Assembly (NCBI RefSeq): GCF_003143955.1
Contig: NZ_QFVS01000001.1
Span: 1-64,000 of the forward strand
Direction of reading: 5' to 3'
Length of the DNA: 64,000 bases
Source: Kurthia zopfii
GTDB taxonomy: Bacteria; Bacillota; Bacilli; Bacillales_A; Planococcaceae
A program made the position numbers and the translations under genes. A model generated the notes under the pieces. The model was not told the DNA's origin and searched no databases. It was given only the letters and a program-made list of their open reading frames with translations. This document shows positions 36,958 through 47,059 of the stretch, piece by piece; position 1 is the stretch's first letter, and each line of letters opens with the position of its first letter.

Positions 36958-37941
36958 TTGAAGAAAAAAGAAGTGAAATTTCTAAGTAAAAATGTCGTCA
37001 TGTTTCCAGGGATGTATGATCGACTTTTAACAGAAGCTCATAGTGCTGCAGAAGAGTTGGATTATTCAACTGCAGTTGAAAAGTTTTCTGAAGCATTTAA
37101 GTGTGGAGATGGCGATGAGCATTCATTAGCTGTATTCGCGTATTCATTGTATGAATTAAGAATGTTTGAAGAAGCTAGGGAAGTAGCGGAGACGCTTTTA
37201 GCATTAGGCCCTGATCGATATATCGAAGCGATGGAATTATATTTGTCGATTTGTATGGAATTAAGAGACTTTCATCATGTCAATAAACTCGTAAGTTCTT
37301 TATTAGAAGAAAATATTGTCCCAGAACCATCAATCGAAAAATTCCAAAGTATTTTAAATTTAAGTGAAAAACTAACAGGCTTGTCAGAAGAAGCGGTGAC
37401 AGTTGAAACACCTTCTAATGAAATGTTCGAGTTAGACATGTTTAAATCCCTACCTATCTATACGCAAATGCAACATGTATCTATGTTAGAAAATATGAAT
37501 ATTAGACCAATTGTCGAAGAAATTATTGCAATAATCGAAGATATGGATTTACATCCGATTATTCGTAGTGTAGCTTTATATATGTTAGTAGTCCAACAAG
37601 TGGAATGCGAGGTTCAAGTTGAGAAATTTGGTCATTCCGAGTCGGTGAATACTTCAAAACTAGCTTTTCCAGAAGAATTGCCAGTCACGAAGGAAGTTTT
37701 ATCGTTAATCGAGGACCTTTTATTAAAAGAAAGCAGTATGTATGAAGTAGCGAAACCTATGATTACAAGACATATTTTAGCATCCTACCCATTTGAGTGG
37801 TTTGGCCATGAGCCGAATGAAGTAGCGCAAGGATATGTTGACTTTATTCATATGATTTTTGGACAGTCAAATCCTGAAATGAATGAAATGATTTCTATAA
37901 TTGAAGATCTCGAAGTAAATTCTCACTTACCAGAAGTATGA
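36958..37941 (+). CDS. TPR-like protein upstream of tig (YsoA position)
   Basis: 327-residue soluble acidic helical protein. Residues 20-110 show tetratricopeptide-like repeats (AAEELDYSTAVEKFSEAFKC and a second LYELRMFEEAREVAETLLAL). TTG 36958 follows AAAGGAG with acceptable spacing; an upstream ATG at 36898 does not. Position directly before tig equals ysoA of Bacillus, a TPR protein of unknown role. A scaffold function is likely. Confidence 0.75.
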   Translation: MKKKEVKFLSKNVVMFPGMYDRLLTEAHSAAEELDYSTAVEKFSEAFKCGDGDEHSLAVFAYSLYELRMFEEAREVAETLLALGPDRYIEAMELYLSICMELRDFHHVNKLVSSLLEENIVPEPSIEKFQSILNLSEKLTGLSEEAVTVETPSNEMFELDMFKSLPIYTQMQHVSMLENMNIRPIVEEIIAIIEDMDLHPIIRSVALYMLVVQQVECEVQVEKFGHSESVNTSKLAFPEELPVTKEVLSLIEDLLLKESSMYEVAKPMITRHILASYPFEWFGHEPNEVAQGYVDFIHMIFGQSNPEMNEMISIIEDLEVNSHLPEV

Positions 37942-38046
37942 AATTTGTTGAAACTATGTAGAACTATGATATACTAAAACAGTTGTCAAAGTCGTAATAA
38001 AGAACGCTTTTAAAGCGCTTTGAATTTATTTTTGGAGGTTATATTA

Positions 38047-39333
38047 ATGTCAGTTAAATTTGAAAAACAAGAAGGTAACAACGGTTTATTAACAGTTGAA
38101 TTACCAGCTGAAACAGTAAACGCAGCTCTAGACCAAGCGTTTAAAAAAGTAGTAAAAGAAATCAACGTACCAGGTTTCCGTAAAGGAAAAATGCCTCGTC
38201 AAATGTTCGAACAACGTTTCGGTGCTGAATCTTTATACCAAGATGCACTAGAAATTCTAATCAACGAAAACTACCCTAAAGCTATTGTTGAAGCTAACGT
38301 AGAACCAGTTGATCAACCAGAAATCGATTTCGAAAAAATCGAAAAAAATGCTCCATTCACTTTCACTGCTAAATTAGTATTACGCCCTGAAGTTCAACTT
38401 GGCGAATACAAAGGTTTAGAAGTAACTAAACAACCAACTGAAGTGACTGAAGAAGAAATTACTGCTGCAATCGAAGCGCAACAAGCTCGTCTTGCTGAAT
38501 TAGTAATTAAAGAAGACGGCGCAATCGAAAACGGCGATACTGCTGTAATCGATTTCGAAGGTTTCGCTAACGGCGAAGCATTCGAAGGTGGTAAAGGCGA
38601 TAACTACGCACTTGAAATCGGTTCTGGTTCATTCATCCCAGGATTTGAAGAGCAATTAGTAGGCGCTAAAGCTGGCGAATCTAAAGAAGTTGAAATTACA
38701 TTCCCAGAAGAATACCACGCTGCTGAGCTAGCTGGTAAACCTGCTACTTTCAAAGTAACAATTCACGAAGTTAAAGCAAAAGAACTTCCAGAATTAAACG
38801 ATGAGTTAGCTACTGAAATCGATCCTGAAGTTAAATCTTTAGACGAATTACGCACTAAATTAACTGAACAAGCGAAAGCAGAAAAAGTACAAGTTGCTGA
38901 ATCTACTTTACGTGACGAATTAGTTGAAAAAGCTGCTGCTAACGCAACAATCGATATTCCAAACGGCATGATCGAAACTGAAATCAACCGTATGATGCAA
39001 GAATTCGAACAACGCTTACAACAACAAGGTATGAACCTTGAATTATACTTCCAATTCTCAGGTCAAGACGAAGCTGCTTTACGTGAACAAATGACTGCTG
39101 ACGCTGAAAGCCGCGTACGTGTATCATTAGTTCTTGAAGCAATCGCTGCTGCAGAAAACTTAGAAGTTACTGAAGCTGCTCTTGAAGTAGAATTAGAAAA
39201 AATGTCAGCTCAATTCAACATGGATGCTGAACAAATCAAAACTGCTCTAGGTGGTACTTCAATCTTAGAACACGATATCAAAATCCAAAACACTGTTGAA
39301 TTACTAGTAGAAAACGCTAAAATTTCTGAGTAA
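38047..39333 (+). CDS. tig: Trigger factor, ribosome-bound chaperone and peptidyl-prolyl isomerase
   Basis: 428 residues, full length. N-terminal ribosome-binding domain with signature [17 protein letters not shown] near residue 45, FKBP-type PPIase domain around 150-240 ([19 protein letters not shown]) and the helical C-terminal cradle. It shields nascent chains at the exit tunnel. ATG 38047 follows TGGAGGTT; a longer start at 38020 is not supported. First of the tig-clpX-lon quality control set. Codon use is strongly biased, as expected for a highly expressed gene. Confidence 0.95.
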   Translation: MSVKFEKQEGNNGLLTVELPAETVNAALDQAFKKVVKEINVPGFRKGKMPRQMFEQRFGAESLYQDALEILINENYPKAIVEANVEPVDQPEIDFEKIEKNAPFTFTAKLVLRPEVQLGEYKGLEVTKQPTEVTEEEITAAIEAQQARLAELVIKEDGAIENGDTAVIDFEGFANGEAFEGGKGDNYALEIGSGSFIPGFEEQLVGAKAGESKEVEITFPEEYHAAELAGKPATFKVTIHEVKAKELPELNDELATEIDPEVKSLDELRTKLTEQAKAEKVQVAESTLRDELVEKAAANATIDIPNGMIETEINRMMQEFEQRLQQQGMNLELYFQFSGQDEAALREQMTADAESRVRVSLVLEAIAAAENLEVTEAALEVELEKMSAQFNMDAEQIKTALGGTSILEHDIKIQNTVELLVENAKISE

Positions 39334-39374
39334 TCCATACAGTTTGTAATAAGGATTAATTCTATTACAAAATG

Positions 39375-39487
39375 AACAAGAGACTGCCCACGAAGTCACT
39401 CACGCTTTATTTTAGGGAGTAGAGGAGTTTACCTTCTCTACAAACAAAATTCTGTTGTGTCTCTAACTTTTACGGAAGTCTCTTGTT
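39375..39487 (+). other. Structured tig-clpX spacer with long-range stem
   Basis: AACAAGAGACT at 39375-39385 pairs perfectly with AGTCTCTTGTT at 39477-39487, closing a 90-base loop that includes a GTAGAGGAG / CTTCTCTAC-type hairpin near 39418-39440. The outer stem ends in TTTT. It may be the tig terminator or a processed structured RNA. Confidence 0.55.
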
Positions 39488-39613
39488 TTCATATTGATAA
39501 GGAATTTACTTATACATATTTCAAAAATGAGTAAAAAATCGCATTACAGTTCGTAATGTTTGAAAAATATATTATAATCTTGTAATATAATTGCTTGAAT
39601 AGGGGTGAAATAA

Positions 39614-40882
39614 TTGTTCAAATTTAATGATGAAAATGGTAATTTAAAATGTTCATTCTGTGGTAAACCACAAGAACAAGTTCGTAAACTTGTTGCTGGT
39701 CCTGGCGTTTACATTTGTGATGAATGTATCGATCTTTGTTCTGAGATCGTAGTTGAGGAACTAGGAACTGAAGTTGAAACGGAACTAAAAGATATTCCTA
39801 CACCAAAGGAAATTCTTGATACATTGGACAGTTATGTCATTGGTCAAGAACGTGCTAAAAAAGCCCTATCGGTTGCAGTATATAATCACTACAAACGCGT
39901 AAACTCAAATAGTAAAGTTGACGACGTTGAATTATCTAAATCTAACATTGTTTTAATCGGTCCTACTGGTAGCGGTAAAACATTACTTGCTCAAACTTTA
40001 GCTCGTATTATTGATGTACCATTTGCTATTGCAGATGCAACTTCATTAACTGAAGCGGGTTATGTAGGTGAAGATGTTGAAAATATTTTATTAAAGTTAA
40101 TTCAATCTGCTGATTATGACATCGAAAAAGCAGAGCGTGGAATTATTTACATCGATGAAATCGATAAAGTAGCACGTAAATCTGAAAACCCATCAATCAC
40201 ACGTGATGTATCTGGTGAAGGTGTTCAACAAGCGCTTCTAAAAATCTTAGAAGGTACTGTGGCAAGCGTTCCTCCTCAAGGTGGTCGTAAACACCCACAT
40301 CAAGAATTTTTACAAATCGATACGACGAATATTTTATTCATCGTAGGTGGTGCATTTGATGGCATCGAATCAATTATTAAACGCCGTATGGGCCAAAAAG
40401 TAATTGGTTTCGGTTCAGGAGACAAGCAGGAAACAGATGAGAAGAACTTAATGAAACATCTAATTCCAGAAGATCTACTAAAATTCGGTCTAATCCCTGA
40501 ATTTATTGGTCGTCTACCTGTATTAGCTAGTCTAGAACAATTAGATGAGGAAGCACTTGTACAAATCTTAACAGAACCTAAAAATGCATTAACGAAACAA
40601 TACGAAAAAATGATTGAGTTAGATGATGTACAATTAGAGTTCGATAAAGATGCGCTATACGAAATTGCTAAACTTGCGATTGAGCGCAAAACAGGTGCGC
40701 GTGGCTTACGTTCGATTATTGAGAACGTTATGCTGGATGTAATGTTTGAAATACCTTCAAGAGACGATATTGCAAAATGTGTGATCACGAAGGAAACACT
40801 TACAGAACAAGCTCATCCTAAACTTTTATTAGAAGATGGTACTGAAGTAAAAAATTCAGACGATAAAAAAACATCAGCCTAA
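39614..40882 (+). CDS. clpX: ATP-dependent Clp protease ATP-binding subunit ClpX
   Basis: 422-residue AAA+ unfoldase feeding ClpP. N-terminal zinc-binding domain with C-S-F-C-G-K and C-D-E-C-I-D-L-C; Walker A GPTGSGKT near residue 118; pore loop GYVGEDVE; Walker [13 protein letters not shown]-type loop near [13 protein letters not shown] loop for ClpP docking (KVIGFGSG) near 270. Starts at TTG 39614, as judged from the conserved FKFNDENG start and AGGGGTG. Confidence 0.95.
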   Translation: MFKFNDENGNLKCSFCGKPQEQVRKLVAGPGVYICDECIDLCSEIVVEELGTEVETELKDIPTPKEILDTLDSYVIGQERAKKALSVAVYNHYKRVNSNSKVDDVELSKSNIVLIGPTGSGKTLLAQTLARIIDVPFAIADATSLTEAGYVGEDVENILLKLIQSADYDIEKAERGIIYIDEIDKVARKSENPSITRDVSGEGVQQALLKILEGTVASVPPQGGRKHPHQEFLQIDTTNILFIVGGAFDGIESIIKRRMGQKVIGFGSGDKQETDEKNLMKHLIPEDLLKFGLIPEFIGRLPVLASLEQLDEEALVQILTEPKNALTKQYEKMIELDDVQLEFDKDALYEIAKLAIERKTGARGLRSIIENVMLDVMFEIPSRDDIAKCVITKETLTEQAHPKLLLEDGTEVKNSDDKKTSA

Positions 40883-40894
40883 TTTAAATGAAGG

Positions 40895-40954
40895 AAGGCT
40901 GGCTTCGAATAAGTGCAAACTATGCACATTTTCGATAGCCAGCTTTTTCTTTTA
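40895..40954 (+). terminator. Terminator after clpX
   Basis: Long hairpin with GGCTGGC / GCCAGC base and inner AGTGCA / TGCACAT pairing, followed by TTTTTCTTTT. Confidence 0.85.
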
Positions 40955-41049
40955 TATAAAATAATCTTATAGTTTCATGTTTTTAGTCGATATGCATTAT
41001 AATTAAGGAATAAACAATATTCTTTTTAAATCTACGGAGGTGGTTCCGC

Positions 41050-43374
41050 ATGACAAGTGAAATGAGTAAACATAGAATACCTATGCTACCTCTAAGAGGA
41101 TTAATTATTTTCCCTCATACTTTGTTACATATTGATGTTGGTCGTGAAAAATCAATCGTTGCAGTTGAACAAGCGATGAAGGATGATCAAATCATCTACT
41201 TGGTTACACAAAAGGAAATAGCGAAGGAAGACCCAAAGGCTACAGATTACTACAGCATGGGTGGACTTGCGAAGATTAAACAAATTATTAAGCTACCGAA
41301 TGGTACTTCAAGAGTTTTAGTTGAAGGTATTTGTCGTGCCAAAGCAATCGATTACATTGAAGAAGAGAAAATGACGGTTGTTGACGTTGAGACGTTTGAA
41401 GATTCAACTGAGAAAACAGTTGAAATCGAAGCGTTAATGCGTACTTTAGTTACTTCATTCGCCAAATATATTAAAGCTTCAAGTAAAATTTCTCCTGAGT
41501 TGATGGATACGACGGAAGAAATCGAAGAACCAGGCCTATTAGTGGACACGATTGCTAGCCATCTACCGTTAAAAATGGTCGCAAAACAAGAAATTCTACG
41601 TACAACAGATGTTGAAAAACGTTTGAATATTCTTGTACAACGTATTTTTGATGAACAAGAAATCTTAAATGTCGAAAAGAAAATCCATTCTAAAGTGAAG
41701 CGTTCAGTTGAGAAGTCACAAAAAGACTTTTACTTACGTGAGCAAATGAAGGCGATTCAAGAAGAACTTGGTGAAGCTGATGGTAAGACAGATGAAATTT
41801 CTGAATTACGAACTAAAATTCTCGAAGCAAAAATGCCTGAAAATGTCGAAAAAGCGACTTTGAAGGAATTAAAACGCTACGAAAGATTACCAGCACAAGC
41901 AGCTGAAAGTGGTGTCATCCGCAATTATCTTGATTGGATGGTCGCATTACCATGGACGAAAGAGACTGAAGATCGTAAAGACATCAAAAAGGCACAGGAA
42001 ATCTTAGATGAAGATCATGATGGCCTTGAAAAAGTGAAAGAACGAATTTTAGAATACTTAGCTGTTACACAACTGAAAAGTTCACTACGTGGGCCGATCC
42101 TTTGTTTAGCAGGACCTCCAGGGGTAGGTAAAACATCCCTTGCGAAGTCTGTTGCAGCTTCATTAAATCGTGAATTCGTTCGCGTATCGCTTGGTGGCGT
42201 ACGAGATGAGTCAGAAATTCGTGGTCATAGAAGAACTTACGTAGGTGCTATGCCTGGTCGTATCATTCAAGGAATGAAAAAAGCAGGTACGAAAAATCCT
42301 GTATTCCTACTAGATGAAATTGATAAGATGTCGAATGACTTTAGAGGAGATCCTTCTGCAGCGATGTTAGAAGTGTTGGATCCTGAGCAAAATAATTCAT
42401 TTAGCGATCACTACATTGAAGAAGCATATGATTTATCAAATGTATTGTTCATTGCGACTGCAAATGATTTAGGTTCAATTCCAGGTCCATTGCGTGATCG
42501 TATGGAAATCATCTCAATCGGTGGATATACGGAGCAAGAGAAGTTACAAATTGCGAAAAACCATTTAGCACCTAAGCAAGTAGTAGAGAATGGTTTGAAG
42601 AAATCACAATTACAATTCCGTGAAGACGGCTTAACTGATATCATTCGTTATTATACGCGTGAAGCAGGTGTGCGTGGATTAGAGCGTACAATTGCATCTG
42701 TCTGCCGAAAAGCAGCAAAACAGATCGTCATGGAAGAAAAGAAAAAAGTAATTGTCACTTCAAAAAATGTTACGGATTACTTAGGGAAGCATAAATTCTC
42801 ACATGGTGAAATGGAAGCGGAAAATCAAGTAGGCGTAGCGACAGGACTAGCATATACGACTGTTGGTGGCGATACATTACAGATTGAGGTTTCAATTACA
42901 CCAGGTAAAGGTAAAATTATTTTAACAGGTAAATTAGGTGATGTAATGAAAGAGTCTGCACAAACTGCTTTATCATTTGTCCGATCTAAGTTAGACTTGT
43001 TAAAAGTGGAATCAAATTATTTCGAAGAGCATGATGTCCATGTCCACGTTCCAGAAGGTGCAGTGCCTAAAGACGGCCCATCTGCAGGTGTGACGATGGT
43101 GACAGCAATTGTTTCAGCAATAACAGAGAGACCAATTAAAAAAGAAGTAGGAATGACAGGTGAAGTCACACTTCGCGGTCGTGTATTACCAATCGGTGGT
43201 CTAAAAGAGAAATCGATTAGTGCGCATCGTGCTGGTTTAAAAACGATTATTATTCCGAAAAAGAACGAAGCAGATATTGATGATATACCAGAAAGTGTAC
43301 GAAATGAACTTACATTTAAGTTAGTGTCAAACGCGGACGAGGTATTGAAAATAGCGTTAGACGGAGGGAAATAA
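41050..43374 (+). CDS. lon: ATP-dependent protease Lon
   Basis: 774-residue cytosolic AAA+ serine protease of LonA type. N-terminal substrate domain (HRIPMLPLRGLIIFPHTLLH), coiled coil near 190-250, Walker A GPPGVGKTSLAKS near 355, Walker B VFLLDEIDK and the protease domain with catalytic serine in KDGPSAGVTM near 677 and lysine in GLKEKSISAHRAG near 720. GGAGGTGG before ATG. Followed without gap by ysxC. The second Bacillus paralogue lonB, normally before it, is absent here. Confidence 0.95.
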   Translation: MTSEMSKHRIPMLPLRGLIIFPHTLLHIDVGREKSIVAVEQAMKDDQIIYLVTQKEIAKEDPKATDYYSMGGLAKIKQIIKLPNGTSRVLVEGICRAKAIDYIEEEKMTVVDVETFEDSTEKTVEIEALMRTLVTSFAKYIKASSKISPELMDTTEEIEEPGLLVDTIASHLPLKMVAKQEILRTTDVEKRLNILVQRIFDEQEILNVEKKIHSKVKRSVEKSQKDFYLREQMKAIQEELGEADGKTDEISELRTKILEAKMPENVEKATLKELKRYERLPAQAAESGVIRNYLDWMVALPWTKETEDRKDIKKAQEILDEDHDGLEKVKERILEYLAVTQLKSSLRGPILCLAGPPGVGKTSLAKSVAASLNREFVRVSLGGVRDESEIRGHRRTYVGAMPGRIIQGMKKAGTKNPVFLLDEIDKMSNDFRGDPSAAMLEVLDPEQNNSFSDHYIEEAYDLSNVLFIATANDLGSIPGPLRDRMEIISIGGYTEQEKLQIAKNHLAPKQVVENGLKKSQLQFREDGLTDIIRYYTREAGVRGLERTIASVCRKAAKQIVMEEKKKVIVTSKNVTDYLGKHKFSHGEMEAENQVGVATGLAYTTVGGDTLQIEVSITPGKGKIILTGKLGDVMKESAQTALSFVRSKLDLLKVESNYFEEHDVHVHVPEGAVPKDGPSAGVTMVTAIVSAITERPIKKEVGMTGEVTLRGRVLPIGGLKEKSISAHRAGLKTIIIPKKNEADIDDIPESVRNELTFKLVSNADEVLKIALDGGK

Positions 43375-43956
43375 ATGAAAGTCCACAATGTAGAAATGGT
43401 GATTAGTGCAGTACGCCCTAATCAATACCCAGAAGACGGATTTCCAGAATTCGCGTTAGCAGGTCGCTCAAACGTAGGGAAATCTTCTTTCATCAACAAA
43501 ATGATCGGTCGTAAAAGTTTAGCTCGTATTTCTTCAAAACCTGGGAAAACTCAAACTTTAAACTTTTACAAAATTGAAGAACAACTATTTTTCGTAGACG
43601 TACCTGGTTACGGTTATGCAAAAGTATCGAAAACTGAGCGTGAAGCTTGGGGTAAAATGATCGAGATGTATTTCACAGATCGTGAACCTTTAAAAGCAGT
43701 CGTTCAAATTGTAGATTTACGCCACGCACCATCTGCGGATGATTGCATGATGTATGATTTCTTAAAACACTTCGATATTCCGGTTATTATTATTGCGACA
43801 AAAGCTGATAAAGTGAAAAAAGCGCAATGGCCAAAACAAAAGAAACTTGTGAAAACAACATTAGACATGGTTCCAAGTGATCCACTAATCGTCTTTTCAT
43901 CTGAAACAGGTATGGGTTTCGACGAAGCTTGGGCAGAAATCGAAAGTCGTATGTAA
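43375..43956 (+). CDS. ysxC: Ribosome biogenesis GTP-binding protein YsxC/EngB
   Basis: 193-residue TrmE-Era-type GTPase needed for assembly of the large ribosomal subunit. G1 [11 protein letters not shown] near residue 31, G2 [10 protein letters not shown]3 DVPGYGYA, G4 TKADK near 144 and G5 SSETG near 177 are all intact. Its ATG follows the lon stop directly, so translation is coupled, as in Bacillus. Confidence 0.95.
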   Translation: MKVHNVEMVISAVRPNQYPEDGFPEFALAGRSNVGKSSFINKMIGRKSLARISSKPGKTQTLNFYKIEEQLFFVDVPGYGYAKVSKTEREAWGKMIEMYFTDREPLKAVVQIVDLRHAPSADDCMMYDFLKHFDIPVIIIATKADKVKKAQWPKQKKLVKTTLDMVPSDPLIVFSSETGMGFDEAWAEIESRM

Positions 43957-43963
43957 TAAATTT

Positions 43964-43995
43964 AGGAGTGACCTTCAATGGTCGCTCCTTTTTTA
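43964..43995 (+). terminator. Terminator after lon-ysxC
   Basis: AGGAGTGACC / GGTCGCTCCT stem followed by TTTTTT. Confidence 0.9.
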
Positions 43996-44011
43996 TAAGG
44001 GGAGTTGGACA

Positions 44012-44596
44012 ATGTCATATTTGCCGATATTTATAAAAAATAAAGATTGTCATGTATTAATTGTAGGTGGCGGTCGAATTGCTTGGAATAAGTACAAATT
44101 ATGTAAAGAAGCAAAAATGAATATCACGGTTGTAGCAGAACAGTTTTGTGAAGCTTTTCAACACGAAGAAAATGCTGATTTTCTCGAACGTCCATACATC
44201 GATGGAGAGGCGAGTAAATATGAACTTGTCATTGCAGCAACGAATAACACACAAGTGAATACAGTTATTTCGCAACAGGCAAAACAGTTTGTATGCCGGA
44301 CTGATGCAGTTGAGAAGGGGAATTGTCTATTACCATCTGCCATACATAGAGGTGATTTTGTCATTTCTTGGACGACAGGTGGGGCGAGTCCTTTTTTATC
44401 AAAAACAATTAAACAGAAATTAGAAACAACTTTCGATGAGGATTACGAAGGGTATCTGACCTTTTTAAAAGCAGTACGAGCTGAGCATAAAGACAATAAA
44501 GCATTGCTACGGTATGTTGTAGCTGAGCGATTCATTTCGATGACGGATGAAGAAAGATGGCTGGAAATCAAGAAATTCATACCTACTCTAAACTAA
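44012..44596 (+). CDS. Precorrin-2 dehydrogenase-like protein (sirohaem synthase N-terminal type)
   Basis: 194 residues, NAD-binding Rossmann domain at the N-terminus (VLIVGGGRIAWNKYKLCKEA) and SWTTGGASPFLSKTIKQKLE near 120, both typical of the Met8p/CysG-N/YlnF family that oxidises precorrin-2 to sirohydrochlorin. No methyltransferase or ferrochelatase partner is encoded here. Positioned between ysxC and hemA, it may be a true sirohaem enzyme or an accessory protein of the haem operon. Confidence 0.82.
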   Translation: MSYLPIFIKNKDCHVLIVGGGRIAWNKYKLCKEAKMNITVVAEQFCEAFQHEENADFLERPYIDGEASKYELVIAATNNTQVNTVISQQAKQFVCRTDAVEKGNCLLPSAIHRGDFVISWTTGGASPFLSKTIKQKLETTFDEDYEGYLTFLKAVRAEHKDNKALLRYVVAERFISMTDEERWLEIKKFIPTLN

Positions 44597-44633
44597 ATTA
44601 TTGAATAGTATGAGTACTTTTGCTAAACTTATG

Positions 44634-44648
44634 TGAGAATCATTCTAA
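44634..44648 (+). promoter_or_regulatory. PerR/Fur-like inverted repeat upstream of hemA
   Basis: TGAGAAT-C-ATTCTAA is a 7-1-7 inverted repeat of the Fur/PerR family, about 60 bases before a TATAAT at 44710-44715. PerR controls hemA in Bacillus. Which family member binds cannot be decided from the sequence. Confidence 0.55.
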
Positions 44649-44755
44649 TGTAAATATGACAGGAATTCTAACATTGTATGACATTTCAATACTTAGTGAA
44701 ATACTGTGTTATAATAATATTCGTCAATTATAGAACGTGAGAGGTGTATGATTTC

Positions 44756-46120
44756 ATGCATACAATGGTCGTAGGATTAAATTATAAAACTGCTCCAGTC
44801 GAAGTTCGTGAAAAATTCTCAATTAACGAGAATGCACTTGCTGATGCTATGAGAGCATTACAAAATGAAAAAAGTGTTTTAGAAAATGTCATTGTATCAA
44901 CTTGTAACCGAACAGAGATTTATACTGTTGTGGAAGATACGCAAGCTGGTCGCACTCAAATCAAACAGTTTTTAGCTGATTGGTTTAAAATGCCTGTAGA
45001 AGAATTTGATAACCATCTTTATATCCGTGAAGATGATCAATCTATCCAACATTTATTCAAAGTAACTGCTGGGATTGACTCAATGGTTTTAGGTGAGACG
45101 CAAATTCTAGGGCAAGTGAAGAACAGTTTCCTTGAAGCGCAGGAAATCGGTACAACAGGAACAATGTTCAATCAACTATTCAAACAAAGTGTTACTTTTG
45201 CGAAAAAAGCACATGGTGAGACAGCAATCGGTGAAAATGCCGTATCTGTATCTTATGCTGCAGTCGAACTTGGTAAGAAAATATTTAATTCACTAGCTCA
45301 TAAACATGTGGCGATTTTAGGCGCGGGCAAAATGGGCGAGTTAGCGATGGAGAATTTATACGGTAGCGGTGTAGGTAAAGTGACCGTCATCAACCGTACA
45401 ATTTCAAAAGCTGAATTATTAGCTGAAAAATTCGATGGTACGCCAAAATCCATGCAAGAATTACAATGTACACTTTTAGAAGCTGATATTTTAATTACTT
45501 CAACTGGAGCGACGGATTATGTCATCGATTATGAATTGATGCAATTTGTCGATAAATTAAGAAAAGGTAAGCCGCTATTCATGGTGGATATCGCAGTACC
45601 ACGTGATATCGATCCGCGAGTGGGCGATCTTGGCAATGTTTTCTTATATGATATTGATGATTTACACGGTATTGTCGAGGCGAATTTAGCAGAACGTGAA
45701 CGCGCTGCGAATCAAATTTCGACAATGATTGTTTCGGAAATCGAGGACTTCAAAGATTGGATGGGCAAACTAGGTGTTGTACCGGTTATTTCGGCATTAC
45801 AACAAAAAGCGAACCGTATCCAAGAGGAAACGATGTCGAGTATCGAAAATAAAATGCCAGATTTAACAGATCGTGAGCGTAAAGTATTATCGAAACATAC
45901 GAAATCAATCATTAACCAACTGCTGAAAGATCCAATTCTTCAACTGAAAGAATTAGCGGGATCGAAAGAAGCAGAGAAGCAACTTCAATTATTCCAAAAA
46001 ATATTCGGTATTGAAGAAGAAACACAAATTCAAAGTGAAAAACAACAACTTCATGAAAAAGAGCGCCGTCAAAAAGCAGCGCAAGAAGATTCAATTGTCG
46101 AACCGAAATTATCATTTTAA
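44756..46120 (+). CDS. hemA: Glutamyl-tRNA reductase
   Basis: 454-residue first enzyme of the C5 haem pathway: reduces glutamyl-tRNA(Glu) to glutamate-1-semialdehyde with NADPH. Catalytic cysteine in [10 protein letters not shown] near 50, [10 protein letters not shown] near 110, NADP site [13 protein letters not shown] near 185, and a C-terminal dimerisation helix. The tail after 420 is highly charged and Q/E/K-rich ([19 protein letters not shown]), longer than core homologues. ATG 44756 follows GAGAGGTG. First gene of hemAXCDBL. Confidence 0.94.
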   Translation: MHTMVVGLNYKTAPVEVREKFSINENALADAMRALQNEKSVLENVIVSTCNRTEIYTVVEDTQAGRTQIKQFLADWFKMPVEEFDNHLYIREDDQSIQHLFKVTAGIDSMVLGETQILGQVKNSFLEAQEIGTTGTMFNQLFKQSVTFAKKAHGETAIGENAVSVSYAAVELGKKIFNSLAHKHVAILGAGKMGELAMENLYGSGVGKVTVINRTISKAELLAEKFDGTPKSMQELQCTLLEADILITSTGATDYVIDYELMQFVDKLRKGKPLFMVDIAVPRDIDPRVGDLGNVFLYDIDDLHGIVEANLAERERAANQISTMIVSEIEDFKDWMGKLGVVPVISALQQKANRIQEETMSSIENKMPDLTDRERKVLSKHTKSIINQLLKDPILQLKELAGSKEAEKQLQLFQKIFGIEEETQIQSEKQQLHEKERRQKAAQEDSIVEPKLSF

Positions 46121-46135
46121 GAGCTGAATTAAGAG

Positions 46136-46183
46136 CGTTTTCGAATCTATGTGATAGACTATAGGTGCGAGAACGTTTTTTTT
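46136..46183 (+). terminator. Attenuator-like hairpin between hemA and hemX
   Basis: CGTTTTCG at 46136-46143 pairs with CGAGAACG at 46168-46175 and is followed by eight T; an inner TCTAT-GTG-ATAGA stem fills the loop. A partial terminator here would lower expression of hemXCDBL relative to hemA. Confidence 0.65.
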
Positions 46184-46208
46184 CGACGTCAAATAAGGGG
46201 AGTATCGA

Positions 46209-47039
46209 ATGTCAGACTTAGCCATGACGCGATTACATGAGGCGATCGTAGTACTCTATGCAATCGCTATCATATTTTATTTTGTAGATTATTTAAAGAA
46301 AAACGCCAAAGCACATCGTGTCGCATTTTGGTTTATTTCAGTCGTGTGGATTTTGCAGACAATTTTTCTAGTTGTCTATATGATTGAAACACAGCGATTC
46401 CCATTACTATCTTTATTCGAGGGGATTTACTTTTATAGTTGGTTGCTCGTTTCGATTTCAATCCTTCTACACTGTGTTTATCGTGTAGATTTACCGGTAT
46501 TTTTCATTAATATTATTGGATTTATCTTCATGGTCATCCACACATTTGCACCGACGCAAATTGCGCAGTCGCCAGTTGGTGATAGTTTAGTGTCAGAATT
46601 GCTATTAATTCATGTAATGTTCGCAATTTTGTCATATGTTGCATTTTCTTTATCATTTGTTTTCTCCACATTATATTTAATCCTTTATAATGTATTAAAA
46701 AAGAAACAATGGACGAAGCAGTGGACGAGGTTGCCATCTTTGCAACAAGCGGAAAGTAGTGCGATTTGGTCCATCGTAATTGGCGTACCCATTTTATTTA
46801 TTAGTTTGACATTGGGGCTAATGTGGGCGTATCTTACAGTTGCACACTTTAATGTTTTCGATGTGAAAATCATCGGATCATTCATTGCATTACTAGGCTA
46901 TTGCATCATTGTCCTTTTGAATCACAAAGGCAAATTGAACACGACGAAGCTAGCATGGGTTAATATTTATGCATTCATCTTCGTCATTGTTAATTTCTTT
47001 TTAGGAAGTAGTTTATCAGGTTTTCACTTTTGGTATTAA
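46209..47039 (+). CDS. hemX: HemX, CcsA-like membrane protein
   Basis: 276 residues with eight hydrophobic spans. WAYLTVAHFNVFD near residue 205 and the preceding GVPILFISLTLGLMW resemble the cytochrome c assembly (CcsA/HemX) family. In Bacillus HemX lowers HemA level post-transcriptionally and is encoded directly after hemA. A histidine-containing span (LLIHVMFAILSYVAFSLSFV) is also typical. Confidence 0.85.
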   Translation: MSDLAMTRLHEAIVVLYAIAIIFYFVDYLKKNAKAHRVAFWFISVVWILQTIFLVVYMIETQRFPLLSLFEGIYFYSWLLVSISILLHCVYRVDLPVFFINIIGFIFMVIHTFAPTQIAQSPVGDSLVSELLLIHVMFAILSYVAFSLSFVFSTLYLILYNVLKKKQWTKQWTRLPSLQQAESSAIWSIVIGVPILFISLTLGLMWAYLTVAHFNVFDVKIIGSFIALLGYCIIVLLNHKGKLNTTKLAWVNIYAFIFVIVNFFLGSSLSGFHFWY

Positions 47040-47059
47040 TAGAAGGGTAGGCTTATATT

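Noticed and set aside
40300-40788. 162-residue minus-strand ORF within clpX
   Set aside because: Shadow of clpX in the opposite strand; serine-rich with no motif.
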